A stretch of DNA of 64,000 bases from Nelumbo lutea (taxonomy: Eukaryota; Streptophyta; Magnoliopsida; Proteales; Nelumbonaceae), in contig JAKGHH010000003.1 in assembly GCA_022828595.1 (NCBI GenBank), forward strand, positions 14,012,934 through 14,076,933, given 5' to 3'. The translations under genes and the position numbers were made by a program. Below, one piece after another: positions 1 to 11,405 of the stretch (within the stretch, counting starts at the first letter, position 1; every line of letters begins with the position of its first letter). The notes under the pieces were generated by a model, which was not told where the DNA came from, did not search any database, and saw nothing but the letters and a program-made list of their open reading frames with translations.

Positions 1-139
1 CAATGGTTGGGATTTAAACAGTAAAATTGGCCTGACCCTAGTACCCTACCCTATATAGTCGGATTAGGGTAAGGTTTATTCGGAGTATAGGGTCCAGTTA
101 TGGTTTTGATTTTTAACCCAAATTGTGTGAGTTTTCCCC

Positions 140-400
140 ATGGTTTCAAAACCAGATTGGGCTGGATGGTCGGACCGGAAAAATCAGAAACCGGTCAGGT
201 GATCAGTTTCATTTTTCTCAAAAACCACTGATTTTGGTCAGCAAACCTCTGATCAGGGCAGTTAACTGTCCCAATAATTTTGACTGTTTTTTTATTTTTT
301 GTCAGAATGAGTTGATCATTTGGTTCGAATGATCGGACCATTCGACCTGGGAACCAAAGCCCTAACCGGTTCATTCTCTGGATCAGTTTTAAAAACCTTG
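140..400 (-). mobile_element. Diverged copy of the CATGGTTTT hAT-type MITE family
   Basis: The left end reads ATGGTTTCAAAACC and the right end reads AGTTTTAAAAACCTTG, matching the inverted ends of the better copies at 17213, 19108, 24311, 39069 and 40597. Internal landmarks of the family occur in reverse orientation: an ACCGGTCAGGTGATC stretch, a ttttggtcagcaaacc block and a poly-T run that is poly-A in the other copies. No convincing 8-bp target duplication is visible, so this is an older or edge-damaged copy. Confidence 0.55.
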
Positions 401-1427
401 AGTTTTTCTGACCTACTTTGCTGGGTCATGATACCCGTACATATATATATATATATATAGGGTATTTTTGCAATTTTGTATAATTCCTGATTTCACACCC
501 TTAAAGCTTAGGATTTATTTTCATATTTGTTTTGATTTTTTTTTTCTAATAGAGAAAGTAATATCTTTAAATCCATCACCCAAATTCCAACTTAAACTGG
601 TTTTCAAAATGTATAATATAAGATACACTAGAAAGATTGCGGATCAGGTAAAATTCGGGTAAAACACATTGGAAGATCGGATTAGGGTGAAGGTAAACCA
701 GTATTGAACCTTTGAGTCAGGTTTTATATAGGCAGTGGTGGTTATAATTGTCCCCATTGATATTTAAAATAATAGGGAGTCAAATGAAATTTAACTTCTT
801 AAATAAGTTCTTTTCTTCATGAACGCATAAGAGGTGAAACAAGAAGTATGCCTCCACTGATTAAAGGTCCTACATCCGCCACTGGTCACAGGCACCATTT
901 TAGTCACATTATCCATTGCCTAAAGTCTTTAGCACCGAAAGAACTTCTCAATATAAGATATGGACCAAGAGGACCACAGCTCCAATTATAATAAAGGCAA
1001 CCCTGGACCAAGAGCTGTCCCACTCCCTCACCCCAGGCTGGTTATATTAGCAAATTTTGCCGATCAGTGAAGCAAAATCATGTGAAAGGGCCTCCACTCT
1101 CAGTCTAGGAGAACCACCCTATTTCTCACAACTGAGAACCGTGCTGAGTATGTGAGTTGTAAGTACCATTTTCTGAATTGGTGCTTATTTTTTAATATTG
1201 ATATATATTATTTAATGCTCAAGATGATGTTACATCATCACACGGTTGGCAGCAATGCACTGTTTTCTCATAAAATATTGAATTTAGTGTTGCTACAGAC
1301 CACACTTTCTTGATTTTCAAGAGGTGATTTAAAGTAACATTTTTTTCCCTAAAAGAATGATATCAAATAAAAAGACATTATTTGAAGCACCATTTTCATT
1401 CAAAGTTAGCAATGCACCATTTGAAGG
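401..1427. other. Intergenic, no gene seen
   Basis: AT-rich DNA with a short (AT) run at about 441-458. Reading frames are short and lack coding character. No RNA gene or further repeat boundary was recognised. Confidence 0.6.
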
Positions 1428-1564
1428 CTATGTTTGATTTGAAGGAAAAGGTAGGAAAAGAAAAGGAAAGGAAAGGAAAAGTATAAAAACCTATACAAAA
1501 TTTGTGAAGGTTTCATTATCTTTCCCTTTCCCTTTCCCTACTTTTTCCTTCAAACCAAACATAG
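1428..1564. repeat. Fold-back MITE-like inverted repeat
   Basis: The left end CTATGTTTGATTTGAAGG is the near-perfect reverse complement of the right end CCTTCAAACCAAACATAG. Purine-rich GGAAAAG repeats in the left arm pair with TTTCCCTTTCC repeats in the right arm, so almost the whole 137 bp can form a hairpin around a short centre. A target duplication is not clear. This is the usual form of a small non-autonomous DNA transposon. Confidence 0.7.
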
Positions 1565-2800
1565 TTTCAATGACTCATTTTCTCAGAAAAATGGCGTCCA
1601 TGCCAAACACCCACATATTAATTCAGCGCTACATGTGTTCCCAGTTGATTCTTCCTTCAGGGTCAATTGGAGTTTTGGAAATGGTGTTGTGGGAATGAAA
1701 TAATTAGGATAATTCTACGTTGACACTTGACAGTCAATGGGAAAATTCCGAACGATTCTGGCTGTCTCACCGAACAAAAAAAAGAGAGTTGATTCCAAAG
1801 GAAGTGTACTTCGGATCTGACGGCTTTCCTGACTTGCCAGTTGCCAAGTTTCGTTTTGTGTATCAAATAAAAATAGAGTTTTTCAGCACCGTCCAAATGT
1901 TTGACCACGTTAATCCAATTTCCCACGATGGGACCCATTGAGTGGCGCTCCAGAGAGGACGGTTGATACAACAAATATGATGGTCGTGTAAAACCAACTT
2001 CCCATGTGGTGGTCCACCTACTCAATGGTACTGATGGCCGTGGGTCATGTTTCCATGATACCGGGGTTCAATTGTTCGGTAAGACAAATATAGCACATCA
2101 TGAGCAGATGAGCTCACACACCAGCTCACACAGAGAAAGACAAGAGGTCATGGTCTAGGCGATCGAGATCTAGCTTGCGCGTTGTGCGTATTCTAGCAAA
2201 TCCAGTCTGTACTCGGCATATGTGAATTGTGATTGGGACCTCGATAGTCGATACCCCGTCTCCCATCTTTTCCTTGTTACGTAGCCGTCGGATGAATTGG
2301 GGTGGAACCCAATTCGGTCGTCTGGCCCTCCAAAAGGAATCTTAAACGGTTGGACAGTTCACGTCGTGAAACTGGAAAGATGATGAGGTTGGATGGGGTG
2401 CATCAGGCTTATTTTTAGCACAGGACCCAGTTTTCTCAGTTGGTGGAATTACAGAACAATGAGCTGTCATGTGTTTTACTGAATTAAATAAAGGAGAATG
2501 AAATGTAAATTTCTTTCCGTTTTTGGAATGTCAGCTCAGCATAGTGCCCTTGATCCACCACTCTTTTTCGGAAATTCCATTGGTATCCCCTTTCACACTT
2601 CGATCTGCTTCACTGAACCAGTCAACCAGCTGACCAAGCCCCAAGGCGAGACTGCGAGAGTTGGATCAATGGATACATCTATTATATTAATCAAAAGAAG
2701 AGGGCATTTTTGTCAACGTAGAAAAAACTGTGGGGTTTATCTTTTCTTTGCCTTGACTCAGAGGGGTTTTCAGCTGATCAGTGTTTAGTAGTGAATATTT
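1565..2800. other. Intergenic, no gene seen
   Basis: No coding exon, RNA gene or clear transposon boundary was recognised. The GC content rises modestly around 2150-2400. The right part is presumably the promoter side of the DUF1191 gene. Confidence 0.5.
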
Positions 2801-4007
2801 CTTTCCTCGTTTTCTTTCCCTTTTTCTTTTTCTTTTTTTCTTTTTCTTTATTTTCTTTGTTCCTTGGATTTATGGCTTCTGAGTCTCACTCAGTCCCTCA
2901 CTGTATCATCTTTGATATCTCCTTCTGTAGTTTCAGCCTGAGATGATTCGATCTCTTCATTGTTTCATCGGCGAGATTTTCGGCAGAAGGGATTAACAGA
3001 AGGCATTCGGTTTTGAATTATTTGATCTCTTCATTTACTTCATTATTATTGTCCTTCCGGTCGGAATTGATGAAAATGCAGAGAAATTGGCGTTTTGAGC
3101 GTTTTGGATGGAAAGATTTCAGTTCTAAGAAGCGGTAGAATGGTGTTAAACGCCTGGCAAATGAACATATACCGGGGAATGGTCATCTTTTGGAAACTGT
3201 TAGGGTTTTCTGCACGTTCCGGTGTGTTATTTGGCGGATTTTGTTCGAGAAATCTTATCATGCAAGGTTGAATTTCTGGTGGAATATCAAATATCAGGGG
3301 ACGTAGGAGTTCGCCTTCTTCTCAGCTGAGTTCTTCGGAATTTGGATCACTCCATCTTGAGCAAAGCTGAATAATGTCGCCATTGCTAGAGATTTAAGAC
3401 TTACTTAGACCCTTTTACCTGCTTTCCACTGAAATCTGTTTATTGCATCACGAAGATCAGGTATTTTATGTGTCTGCGTTTCTTCTCTGCTGCGGAAGAT
3501 CTGCCACTGAAACTGGGAGAAACTTCAGAAAATAAGTTTGGCGTTTCGACCGTTTGAAGAATCTTGCATTGGTTGGATATCCTTTAAGAATCTTTGCATT
3601 ATTCGAGCTGGAGAGAAATGCTGAATAGTCACGATTCTGGTTTCCTTTGAATGATGATGGTTGTGTGATCCGCTTCTGTTTTATCTGTAAGTCTCTTTTA
3701 CAAGATTCTCAAGGAAAGAAGTTCTAAGGCGCAAGATTGTAACGGCTTCGAAGCTTCAAAGCTGCTTTATATTATACCTTGTCAGAACCCTTTGCTTTAC
3801 TTAGTACCCGTTGGTGTCATTTAACTGAGTTTCTTTAACATAATCCAATATCCTTTGTTTCGTTTGAAGTACAAGAAGTGTGATTTACAAGCTTCTTAAG
3901 ATCTACTGCTCGTCTGGAAAATCTTTGCTTCATTCGGTAACCGTTGGGGATCTGTTTTAAGAAGTTTGGTAGTTTTAGCTAGGTTAGCTCAGTATTAGGA
4001 AGCATTG
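2801..4007 (+). promoter_or_regulatory. Probable 5' leader/promoter of the DUF1191 gene
   Basis: A strong pyrimidine tract of repeated TTTCTTTTTC units runs from about 2805 to 2862, as often seen near plant transcription starts. The 1.1 kb that follows has many stops in all frames. It could hold a leader intron: a GTAAGT donor lies at 3687 and candidate AG acceptors (for example CAG near 3990) lie just before the start codon. Leader and intron are inferred; no transcript evidence is available. Confidence 0.35.
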
Positions 4008-4979
4008 ATGGGGCTTCTTCGAAGTCTCTCAATGCTTCTCCCCTTATTGCTTTGGATCATGTGGATGTCGGTTGTTAGAGCTCAGTTGCCTGTGGATAAG
4101 GAAAGGGCTGCACGTTCATTGGATGCACTTCTGCAAGACTACGCTTACCGTGCTTTCCCCTCGGTTCATCTACGAACAGGCAAACTATATGATGGGGAGC
4201 TCCCCTCGAATTTAACCGGGATTAAGATTTCAGCAATGCGGCTCAGGAGTGGTAGCTTAAGAACTAGAGGTGTTAGCCGCTTCAAAGAATTTGAGATCCC
4301 AACCGAAGTTGCTGTGCAACCTTACGTGGAAAGGCTTGTTCTGGTTTACCACAACCTGGGCAATTGGTCTTTGGTCTACTATCCACTACCTGGCTACACT
4401 TATCTAGCTCCAGTGGTGGGTCTCCTTGCTTACGATGCATTGAATTTATCAGCAACAAATTTACCCACATTGGATATAACAGCATTAGATGATCCCATCT
4501 CAATTAATTTTTCGGAAGTGAAATCAGCACCAAGTGGATACACTGCAAAATGTATTTGGTTCAACTTGCAAGGTTTGACAGAGTTCAGCAATGTTACATC
4601 AAATAACATCTGCTCTACGAAGAAACAGGGCCATTTCTCCATTGTGGTTGAATATACTGCTCCACCTTCTCCAGCACCAGAGTCTCCTCCAACTGGTGGA
4701 GGGCCAAATGAGGGGCCAGGAAAGAGAGGTAATGGGAAGGACAAGTCAAAGGTGTGGAAGATAGTAGGATCTGCTCTTGGTGGATTTGCATTGTTGGTAT
4801 TGTTGGCTTTATTGGTGTTGTGGGTTCGGAGGTACAAGCACCGGAAGAGGATGGATCGGATGGAGAAGGCTGCTGAAGCAGGTGAAGCCTTGCAAATGGC
4901 CTCAATTGGGAACACAAGAGCACCAGTAGCCATGGGGACAAGGACACAACCAGTCCTGGAGAACGAATATGTGCCTTAA
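4008..4979 (+). CDS. DUF1191 family type I membrane protein
   Basis: Single-exon gene of 323 aa. The ATG at 4008 is used; the codon before it is TTG and cannot be the eukaryotic start. Residues 1-25 form a hydrophobic signal peptide ending in a VVRAQLP-type cleavage region. The lumenal/extracellular domain has several N-glycosylation sequons (NLT, NWS, NLS, NFS, NVT) and conserved blocks such as LVYHNLGNWS and YPLPGYTYLAPVVGLLAYD. A proline-rich hinge (SPAPESPP) precedes one transmembrane helix at about residues 252-273. A short basic cytoplasmic tail (RRYKHRKRMDRME) follows and the protein ends NEYVP. This order and length match the plant DUF1191 family (PF06697, e.g. Arabidopsis At4g22900-type proteins), recognised from memory rather than a search. 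The family has no established biochemical function. The ORF is intact. Confidence 0.92.
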   Translation: MGLLRSLSMLLPLLLWIMWMSVVRAQLPVDKERAARSLDALLQDYAYRAFPSVHLRTGKLYDGELPSNLTGIKISAMRLRSGSLRTRGVSRFKEFEIPTEVAVQPYVERLVLVYHNLGNWSLVYYPLPGYTYLAPVVGLLAYDALNLSATNLPTLDITALDDPISINFSEVKSAPSGYTAKCIWFNLQGLTEFSNVTSNNICSTKKQGHFSIVVEYTAPPSPAPESPPTGGGPNEGPGKRGNGKDKSKVWKIVGSALGGFALLVLLALLVLWVRRYKHRKRMDRMEKAAEAGEALQMASIGNTRAPVAMGTRTQPVLENEYVP

Positions 4980-5727
4980 ATTTTGTCCATTTGTACAAGC
5001 AATATCTATTATTCATGTTCAGTTCAATTCATGTGTTTAGATATTTTTATCACCCATTCTTTCTGTTATTTCTTCCCTGTTCTCTCCCTTTTCTTTAATT
5101 TTTTTTTTTTTTTATTTCAATGTATGCCTCCTACTTGTTGCATAGAGTAATACCTAATTCTTGTTATGAGTTATCTAATATGTTGATGTTGATTTGCTTA
5201 AAATTGAATGCATGAACATCAAAGTGATGGATAAACTGTTTGATCATAGCTGGCCAATCTTACTTATAGTTGATTATTGATGTTATATTCTTCTAGATGG
5301 ATACCATTCTGTAAGTTCAATATTGTAGGGAATCCTACATAGTCTACTACTACAGACTGTGTATAAATGAGCTGGGCTAGGGCTCAACTCAAACTTTCAT
5401 TCATCGCCCAATGATGAGAACAAGGTACAGAGTGCAATAGGTAATGAATATCAATTTGAATCAGCAATTGGCTTGGCTTAATGTCAGCATCAAATTTTGT
5501 TGATCAGTCAAAGTTTGTTGTTCGAATGCTTGCTACTTGACCAATTTATCTTATTATAACATAAGATAATGGATAATACTTTAGTTCCACTTAAATATTC
5601 TGCTTTAGGGGGTAGCTCATAAGATAATGACTTTTCTTATATGAGGTTTCTGTCTCCTGCTTTCCTTTTTCTTTGCTGACTTTATTTGAAAGCTTTAAAT
5701 GCCTGATTGAATGCATTATTGTCCTGT
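4980..5727. other. 3' flank of the DUF1191 gene
   Basis: AT-rich, with a T-run at about 5097-5114 and no coding exon. The 3' UTR presumably ends within the first few hundred bases. No canonical AATAAA is obvious. Confidence 0.5.
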
Positions 5728-5744
5728 TGATCTGATCCAATCAT

Positions 5745-5948
5745 TTTTTTTTTGAAAAAGATGGTAACTTTATTAATGAAATAGAGGGTACATAAGATGA
5801 TGTACACAGAAATTACAACTCATATGTTAAGTAGGGAGAAAGCTATCACTAAACAGGAAATCCCTGTGAACACCAGCTTTTGCTAGACCATCTGCATCAG
5901 AGTTTAGCTCCCTAGGGGTCCAACCCAACTGTGCATTTAAGTTTAATA
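5745..5948 (-). mobile_element. Severely 5'-truncated LINE with 17-bp target-site duplication
   Basis: On the minus strand the sequence encodes the very end of a LINE RNase H domain (DADGLAKAGVHRDFLFSDS then stop). A short 3' UTR follows, containing TTAATAAAG, and then an A-rich tail (T-run at 5744-5753 on the plus strand). The 17-bp sequence TGATCTGATCCAATCAT occurs at 5728-5744 and again at 5949-5965, exactly bracketing the insert. Only about 204 bp of the element was integrated. Confidence 0.85.
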
Positions 5949-5965
5949 TGATCTGATCCAATCAT

Positions 5966-7194
5966 ATTATGGTACTTGTGTCTACATGCCTGGTGGGGCT
6001 GTAGTGGATATATTTCTTGTGCTTCAACAAGGTTGGTTGGTTTTGAAAACCTACCTCCGTCCAAGACTTGCCTGAAAACTTGTTTCGACTTTTATGGTCT
6101 TTGAAAAAAAGAAGAGGACTAATAGGGCCTTTCATGTGCTGTGGGGAAGAGTGTTGTCTCTCTGAATCTTTGGGTTTTAGCCCCATAAGAGTTCAAATGA
6201 ATCTCCCTGAACCTGAATGGCATTGGAAGAAACCTCAATACATTTTTAAATTCTTGCATGGCAGATGGAAGACCAATTCATAACCGCACTCCTCCCCATC
6301 TTCTAATGCTGGATTTTTTGTCAAGCTTTTTTTTTTTTTGTGGAAGCTAGTAAAGCAATTATCTTTCTACTCCTAAAGCTGTGAGTATCCTGTGAAATCA
6401 TTTGGCTTAGAGAAGAATCTCTCTACAATAGCAAATCATAATCTATAAAGTGACTCAGTAAGCACCATAAGATGGAGCCAAATTTCAGTAAGTAGCTCTT
6501 GGAGACTGGTTAGTTTTTTGAGTGTGATTATAGAAACTATTGTCTTCCTATAAGCTAGTACTAAGGAGATTTCCAGGACTTTGAATGTAACTGCTGATGG
6601 ACTTGCTGGAGCTGAATTATAGCCGTCTTTTTTTGGGTCTAGCATTGTATATCTTCTTCTGCGTGCCTTTTGCAACACTCTTCATGGTTACCTTTTCTCG
6701 AAAAAAATCAAAGTACATGGTTGGAGGATTTCAATCTCCTCCAACATTCATATGGCAATTGACAAGATGGCCAGTTTTCTTAGGCTTTGTCATTATTAGA
6801 AAAGTGATATAAGCTTAACAAACTGGCACTGATATGAAATTTAGTCCAATACAGGTAGAGAAGGTTGTGACATCAAATGTATTGGTGCTTGTGGCATAGA
6901 GAACCATTGAGCATTTAAATGATTTAATTCTTTATCATAAATTCTGCTATGAATGATCAATTTGAGCCCCAATTTCACTGTGTGGCAGGTGTCCAAGACT
7001 CAAAGTAAAACTCAGTTACTCTCTCATGTATGTATATTGTATCATTCCTCATGTTTAATGGAACACCTATCACACAGTAGATGGTTAGTGAAAGAAGTGC
7101 ATGAAATCTGGACTCTATCAATTATTTACAAATCTCCAATCTTTTGTCTTCTATGTATATATTCTTTGTCAGTACCCAAAATTAGGTCTATATC
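5966..7194. other. Intergenic, no gene seen
   Basis: AT-rich. The longest open frames (about 80 aa) show no recognisable domain or splice support. No RNA gene or clear transposon ends were seen. Confidence 0.5.
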
Positions 7195-7563
7195 TATATT
7201 CATTCGAGCTCAGCTCAGCAGAAAAATATCAGGCTTGAGTTTGGACTTGAGCTTGATTCGAGCTAGAGACATGAGCTCAAATTCGGCCCAACTCAAAAGC
7301 TCATATGTTTGAGCTTGATAGTGAGCCAAGCTTCATATTAAAAAATAAAAATAAATTATACATGTAAAAAATTCTTTATTATTATGTTATGTATAAAATT
7401 AGGAATACTATATTGAATATAAGCTCGATTAGGCTGGCGAGCCTCATGAGCTGAGCTTCATTAGGCTCTAGCTTGGCTTGAAGCCCGGTTTAACCCATGC
7501 CAAATAGAGCTTTTCGCAAATTGAGTTTGAATAGCTTGTGAAAAGCTTAGTTTTTGTCCACCC
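7195..7563. mobile_element. hAT-like remnant rich in GAGCTTGA/GAGCTC motifs
   Basis: Dense GAGCT-type motifs occupy both flanks (7205-7330 and 7420-7560) around an AT-rich core, a pattern typical of non-autonomous hAT elements with subterminal repeats. The right end, GTTTTTGTCCACCCCTA, is the reverse complement of a TAGGGGTGGACAAAAAC-type hAT terminus. The left terminus is eroded and no 8-bp duplication was found. Confidence 0.5.
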
Positions 7564-8929
7564 CTACCATTTTTTGATCAGCAAATATCTATATTTATAC
7601 ATTTATGAAAATGTATAAACTCTCTTAATACATTCTTCATCTTTTTCCATGCTTATGATTTCTCATACATAAATTGCCCTTTCTTTCTTCCCCTCAGCCC
7701 CCTCACACATATACTACCCTAATTCTCTCTCTCTCTCTCAATGTATTCTACTATTCTATGATTCTTGCGTATTATTCTCTAGTTAATCTTAGTTTTATTC
7801 TCCACCTTTATTCTCCACCTTTAAAATCGCTGATTTTAAAATCTTAGTTTCACTAGTTAATCTTATTTTTATTCTTCACCCTTATTTATTTATTTTGCTC
7901 CTTATTTTTTGTATGTTGCCTAATGCTTTGCTTTTTATTCATCTCCAAAAATATTCTTGAACTACATCACCAGAAGAGAGCCAAAATTGGACCTTGCTCA
8001 CTTACCTTCATTCAAAGCTAGCAATGCACGGATTCTAAGTAGACCCTAAATGTGGTTACTATTTAAATCTAAATGGAAGGCCCTTTAGAATAAACTTACT
8101 GTCATAGCTAACGTCTTTGTCTGGGTAAATATTCATAAGCATTTCAAATTGGTTTCTTCAGTATCTGCATTGAGACATACATGTCACACACAACATAGCC
8201 AAACTTTGCATTCTGGTATTCCTATTGTCTTCCTATTATCATTTTTATGATGGAAGTTTCTGAACTCAATAAGTGGAAGAGTTTGAATAAGTGTCTGCTC
8301 AAAAAAGGTGGACAAGTTGCAACAGAAACCACCATATATTACTAAATGTCATCAGGCCAGAGCAAAATGAGATGTGTGGAGCTGCGCTGATGAAGATTAT
8401 GGTGGATATGCATGCAAATGAGGTTATCCTCAGAAACCAAATATCTTGGAATATGTTTTACTTGGAATTGGTTGGAAAATGTTTAAATGTTGTTTTGGTT
8501 TTCATTATTGTATCCATATTTTCGAATTTAGCTGAAAATGATCATTATCTTGTAGAGCTGATGGCGTAAGAGTCATAGTGCTGCCATGTTCATTTTTAAG
8601 CTGGATAAGTGTCGAGATGACATATGATGCAATCACTGTTATACTTTGAACTTTGGATATGATGGAACAGTTGATAATGCTGTAAATCTCACATCTGAAA
8701 CTTCTATTGATATAAATTTAAGTTGACATGTACATAGTTAATTTCTATAGTTACTAATTAGAAAATATATTTCCATTGATATATTTGATAATATGCTTGT
8801 ATACTTAGGCATATAACACATTTAATAATGAGAAAGGGGCATAATCATGCTTATAACTACTCTGCAAGCCTGACAAATATCATCATCCTTATCTTGTTGA
8901 GCTTTAGAGCAATTTTCTCTGTTTGGAAA
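7564..8929. other. Intergenic, no gene seen
   Basis: AT-rich, with a (TC)6-type run near 7727 and short duplicated phrases around 7790-7875 (ttattctccaccttta twice). An open frame at 8291-8569 has no recognised domain. Confidence 0.5.
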
Positions 8930-8942
8930 ATATTATGTTTCA

Positions 8943-9731
8943 TATTCCAAAGAAAAGGGGAAGAATAATGTGGCGTTGTGTGAGAGCTGCTGTTGTTTGG
9001 ACTATCTGGAAGAAAGGAATTCTAGAATATTTTCAGGGAAGGAGAGGAACAAGGAAACCATTCAGGAGGTGATTTGCTCCAGGGTATTCCATTGGCTTAA
9101 ATCAGTGGATCTCTTCAACAATGTCTCAGTAGATGATTTGTCAAGAAAATGGAAAGAAATTGCCTTTTCAGCCCCAGTGCAAGAGGTATCAGTTCCAGCT
9201 TGGTCTCCTCCTCCAAGTGGATTTTACAAAATGGACTTTGATGGAAGCAGCATTCGCAACCCAGGGCCTTTGGGTATTGGGGATGCGTTAAGGGATGGGA
9301 AAGGGAAAATAAATGCTTTGTTCTCAGGCCCAATTGAAGAGGGTGACTCTCTCAGAGCTGAGATTTTGGCAGCTTTAGAAGGTGTTCAAAGAGCTAAGGA
9401 CTTAAACTTGAGGAAGCTGATCATGGAAGAAGATTCTAAGCTGGTGGTAGATTGGCTGAAGGGAGACAAAACCGACCTGTGGATGTACAGCAATGAGAAG
9501 AAAAAAAATTCAAATGACTGACAAAAGACATGGAAGTTAAAGTAGCTTGGGTTAAGAGATGTGCAAACTCATTTGCTGATGGGTTAGCAAAGCAAGGGGT
9601 ACATAGGGAGAACTTGTTTTGGGCTCAACTGTAATTTTTCTGCAATGTTTCTTGTTTGGGGGAGATAAGAGAGGTTCTCTCCCACCTTTTTTTCTAATTA
9701 ATGAAATCCTTTGTTATTGATAAAAAAAAGG
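8943..9731 (+). mobile_element. 5'-truncated LINE carrying RNase H remnant, 13-bp TSD
   Basis: The insert is bracketed by ATATTATGTTTCA at 8930-8942 and 9732-9744, and ends in an A-run at 9722-9729. The reading frame 8970-9521 contains the end of the reverse-transcriptase zinc-binding region (ERNSRIFSGKERN). It continues into an RNase H fold with the expected acidic residues: MDFDGSS, the E of RAEILAALEG and the D of MEEDSKLVVDWL. The start of the homology (WRCVRAAVVWTIW) is one frame off. The C-terminal piece (VKRCANSFADGLAKQGV) continues in another frame after an A-rich stretch near 9497-9510. At least two frameshifts make this a dead copy. Confidence 0.88.
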
Positions 9732-9744
9732 ATATTATGTTTCA

Positions 9745-10479
9745 CTGAGATGCATGACTTAAAATGGTAGGTTCAAATTTTGGATTTCAAATAGGCTAAG
9801 TACTATCTGTCAATTTTAACTCATTCCTGTTAAAGCTTACTCGTTTTTCTTGTATTTTCTCCACGTACAATTACTATTTATTTTGTATTATTTTTTCTCG
9901 TCCATGTTGTTCAGTGTCCCTTTCTGAATTATGTCCTGTCCCATCTAATGTACTTGGTTTAATGATTTGCTATATAGTTGCATAATGGGAATTCAATGTT
10001 CTTGGTTGGAATAGATAAGGTCCTACTAGCCTTATGTTGGCACTGCAAATTAATTGATCAGCTATTACAATGGCAATAACAATTTATTTTTTTATTCCAG
10101 AATTTTACTGTTAAATCTAAACAATCTGCATTTACTTAGATGGAAATGCAGAGATGGATGGATTGAAACAATATAGATGTTGTAGATAATGATTGATCAA
10201 AACCCATAAATGTTCTATTAAATTTGAAGAGTTCTTTATATCAAATATGTATTAAATATTTCAAGTGTTAATTGACATATACTAATTTTCTATTTACGTT
10301 TGCAAAACAAAGAAGCATATGCAAAATGTTTGATTTACTTCAGATTTTTTGCTTTTCATGTTGAAAAGGCCAACTATCTTCTCCCATTCAATTTATTTCT
10401 CATTTTAAATAGTGGATAAATTTGTGCAGAAGCCGATATTCCTCTCTGCAGTCAAATTCACCATTTCAAAGGTTAGGCC
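9745..10479. other. Intergenic, no gene seen
   Basis: AT-rich sequence without coding character. It may include unrecognised upstream parts of the LINE that becomes recognisable at about 10480. Confidence 0.45.
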
Positions 10480-10661
10480 AATTTTGTTATTTTTCTTGTA
10501 TCTACTTATCTTATCCTTTGTTGGTGAAGTTAATCTTTATGTGGCAATTGCTTTTGATATAATTGACAAAAGGTTGGCAGGGTGGAAGAGTAGATATTTA
10601 TCTCTTGGTGATTTGATTACTTTGATTAAGATGTTTTAGCTACTTTACCAATCTACTATCT

Positions 10662-10835
10662 TAAAAGCCCATTAGTCAATGTTGGTCCCAGCTATCCATG
10701 GTCTTGGGAGGAGTAGACTGGATACGGTCATAACCTTTGCCATCTTTTTTGCACGGAGTGGCAGTTCTCAGGGTCAAACCTGCATTCTCACACTTGCTAG
10801 CTCGAGATTTTACTATTACACCAAGTAAAGGCCCC
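10662..10835 (-). mobile_element. tRNA-derived SINE (Au-like) with 16-bp TSD
   Basis: A 174-bp insert flanked by TACCAATCTACTATCT at 10646-10661 and 10836-10851. Read on the minus strand it starts GGGGCCTTTACTTGG, contains a pol III box B-like GGTTTGACCC (plus-strand 10771-10780) and a box A-like region close to the start. It ends in a short T-rich tail (GGGCTTTTAA). The layout, including the TGCAAAAAAGATGGCAAAGG centre and T-tail, resembles the plant Au SINE superfamily; that assignment is from memory. Confidence 0.82.
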
Positions 10836-10906
10836 TACCAATCTACTATCTATTTTTATTAAAATTTCCAGCAAAAGTGGGTAGATTCTATTGGAATGAT
10901 TCAAAG

Positions 10907-11405
10907 CAGTGTTTTTAACAGGCGTGGGAGGCGTGCGCTTGGAGGTGTATGCCAGAGGCGCTGACACCTGTGAGGCGTATGCCTCAGGTGCAAGAGGCAT
11001 ACGCCTCATGCGCTTTTTTCACGAGGCATGCTAGAGGCGTATGCCTCATGCACATCTTATATAAAAAGACAAAAAAGAAAAAAGAAAAAAAAAGGAAAGG
11101 AAAGGAAAAGAAAGGGAAGGGAAAGAAAAAGAAAGAGAAGAAAAAAAGAGAAAAAGAAAGAAAAGGAAAGGAAAGGGAAGGGAAGAAAAGATAAGGGGAA
11201 AGACCCCCCCTTTCAACTAATGTTATGCATCTTTATTCTTCTTAATATAAAAGATTCTTATTAAAAATAAAGAAAAGGTGAGATCCCCCCTTCTTCTTCA
11301 TCCTCCTCCTTTTAAGGAGGTTTACGCCAATTGCATTCTGAACTACGCCTCAAGCCTCTAGGTAGTGGAACGCCTCGCATCATGCCTCCGTGTTTTAAAA
11401 CATTG
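10907..11405. mobile_element. Non-autonomous hAT element inserted in LINE, 8-bp TSD
   Basis: Ends are CAGTGTTTTTAACAGGCG and the inverted partner CAATGTTTTAAAACACGG. The 8-bp flanks are ATTCAAAG (10899-10906) and ATCCAAAG (11406-11413), 7 of 8 identical. Subterminal regions carry repeated GAGGCGTATGCCTC-type motifs, some palindromic, which is typical of hAT transposase-binding repeats. The centre is a long purine tract (GAAAAGGAAAG units, 11059-11190). No transposase is encoded. Confidence 0.85.

Noticed and set aside
4430..5016. Long minus-strand frames across the DUF1191 gene
   Set aside because: Antisense shadows of a real coding exon; no independent evidence.
10662..10835. Possible tRNA gene from box A/B-like motifs
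   Set aside because: The cloverleaf is not maintained and a 16-bp duplication shows it is a SINE.
11028..11264. Lys/Arg/Glu-rich open frames
   Set aside because: They are translations of the GAAAAGG purine tract inside the hAT element, not genes.
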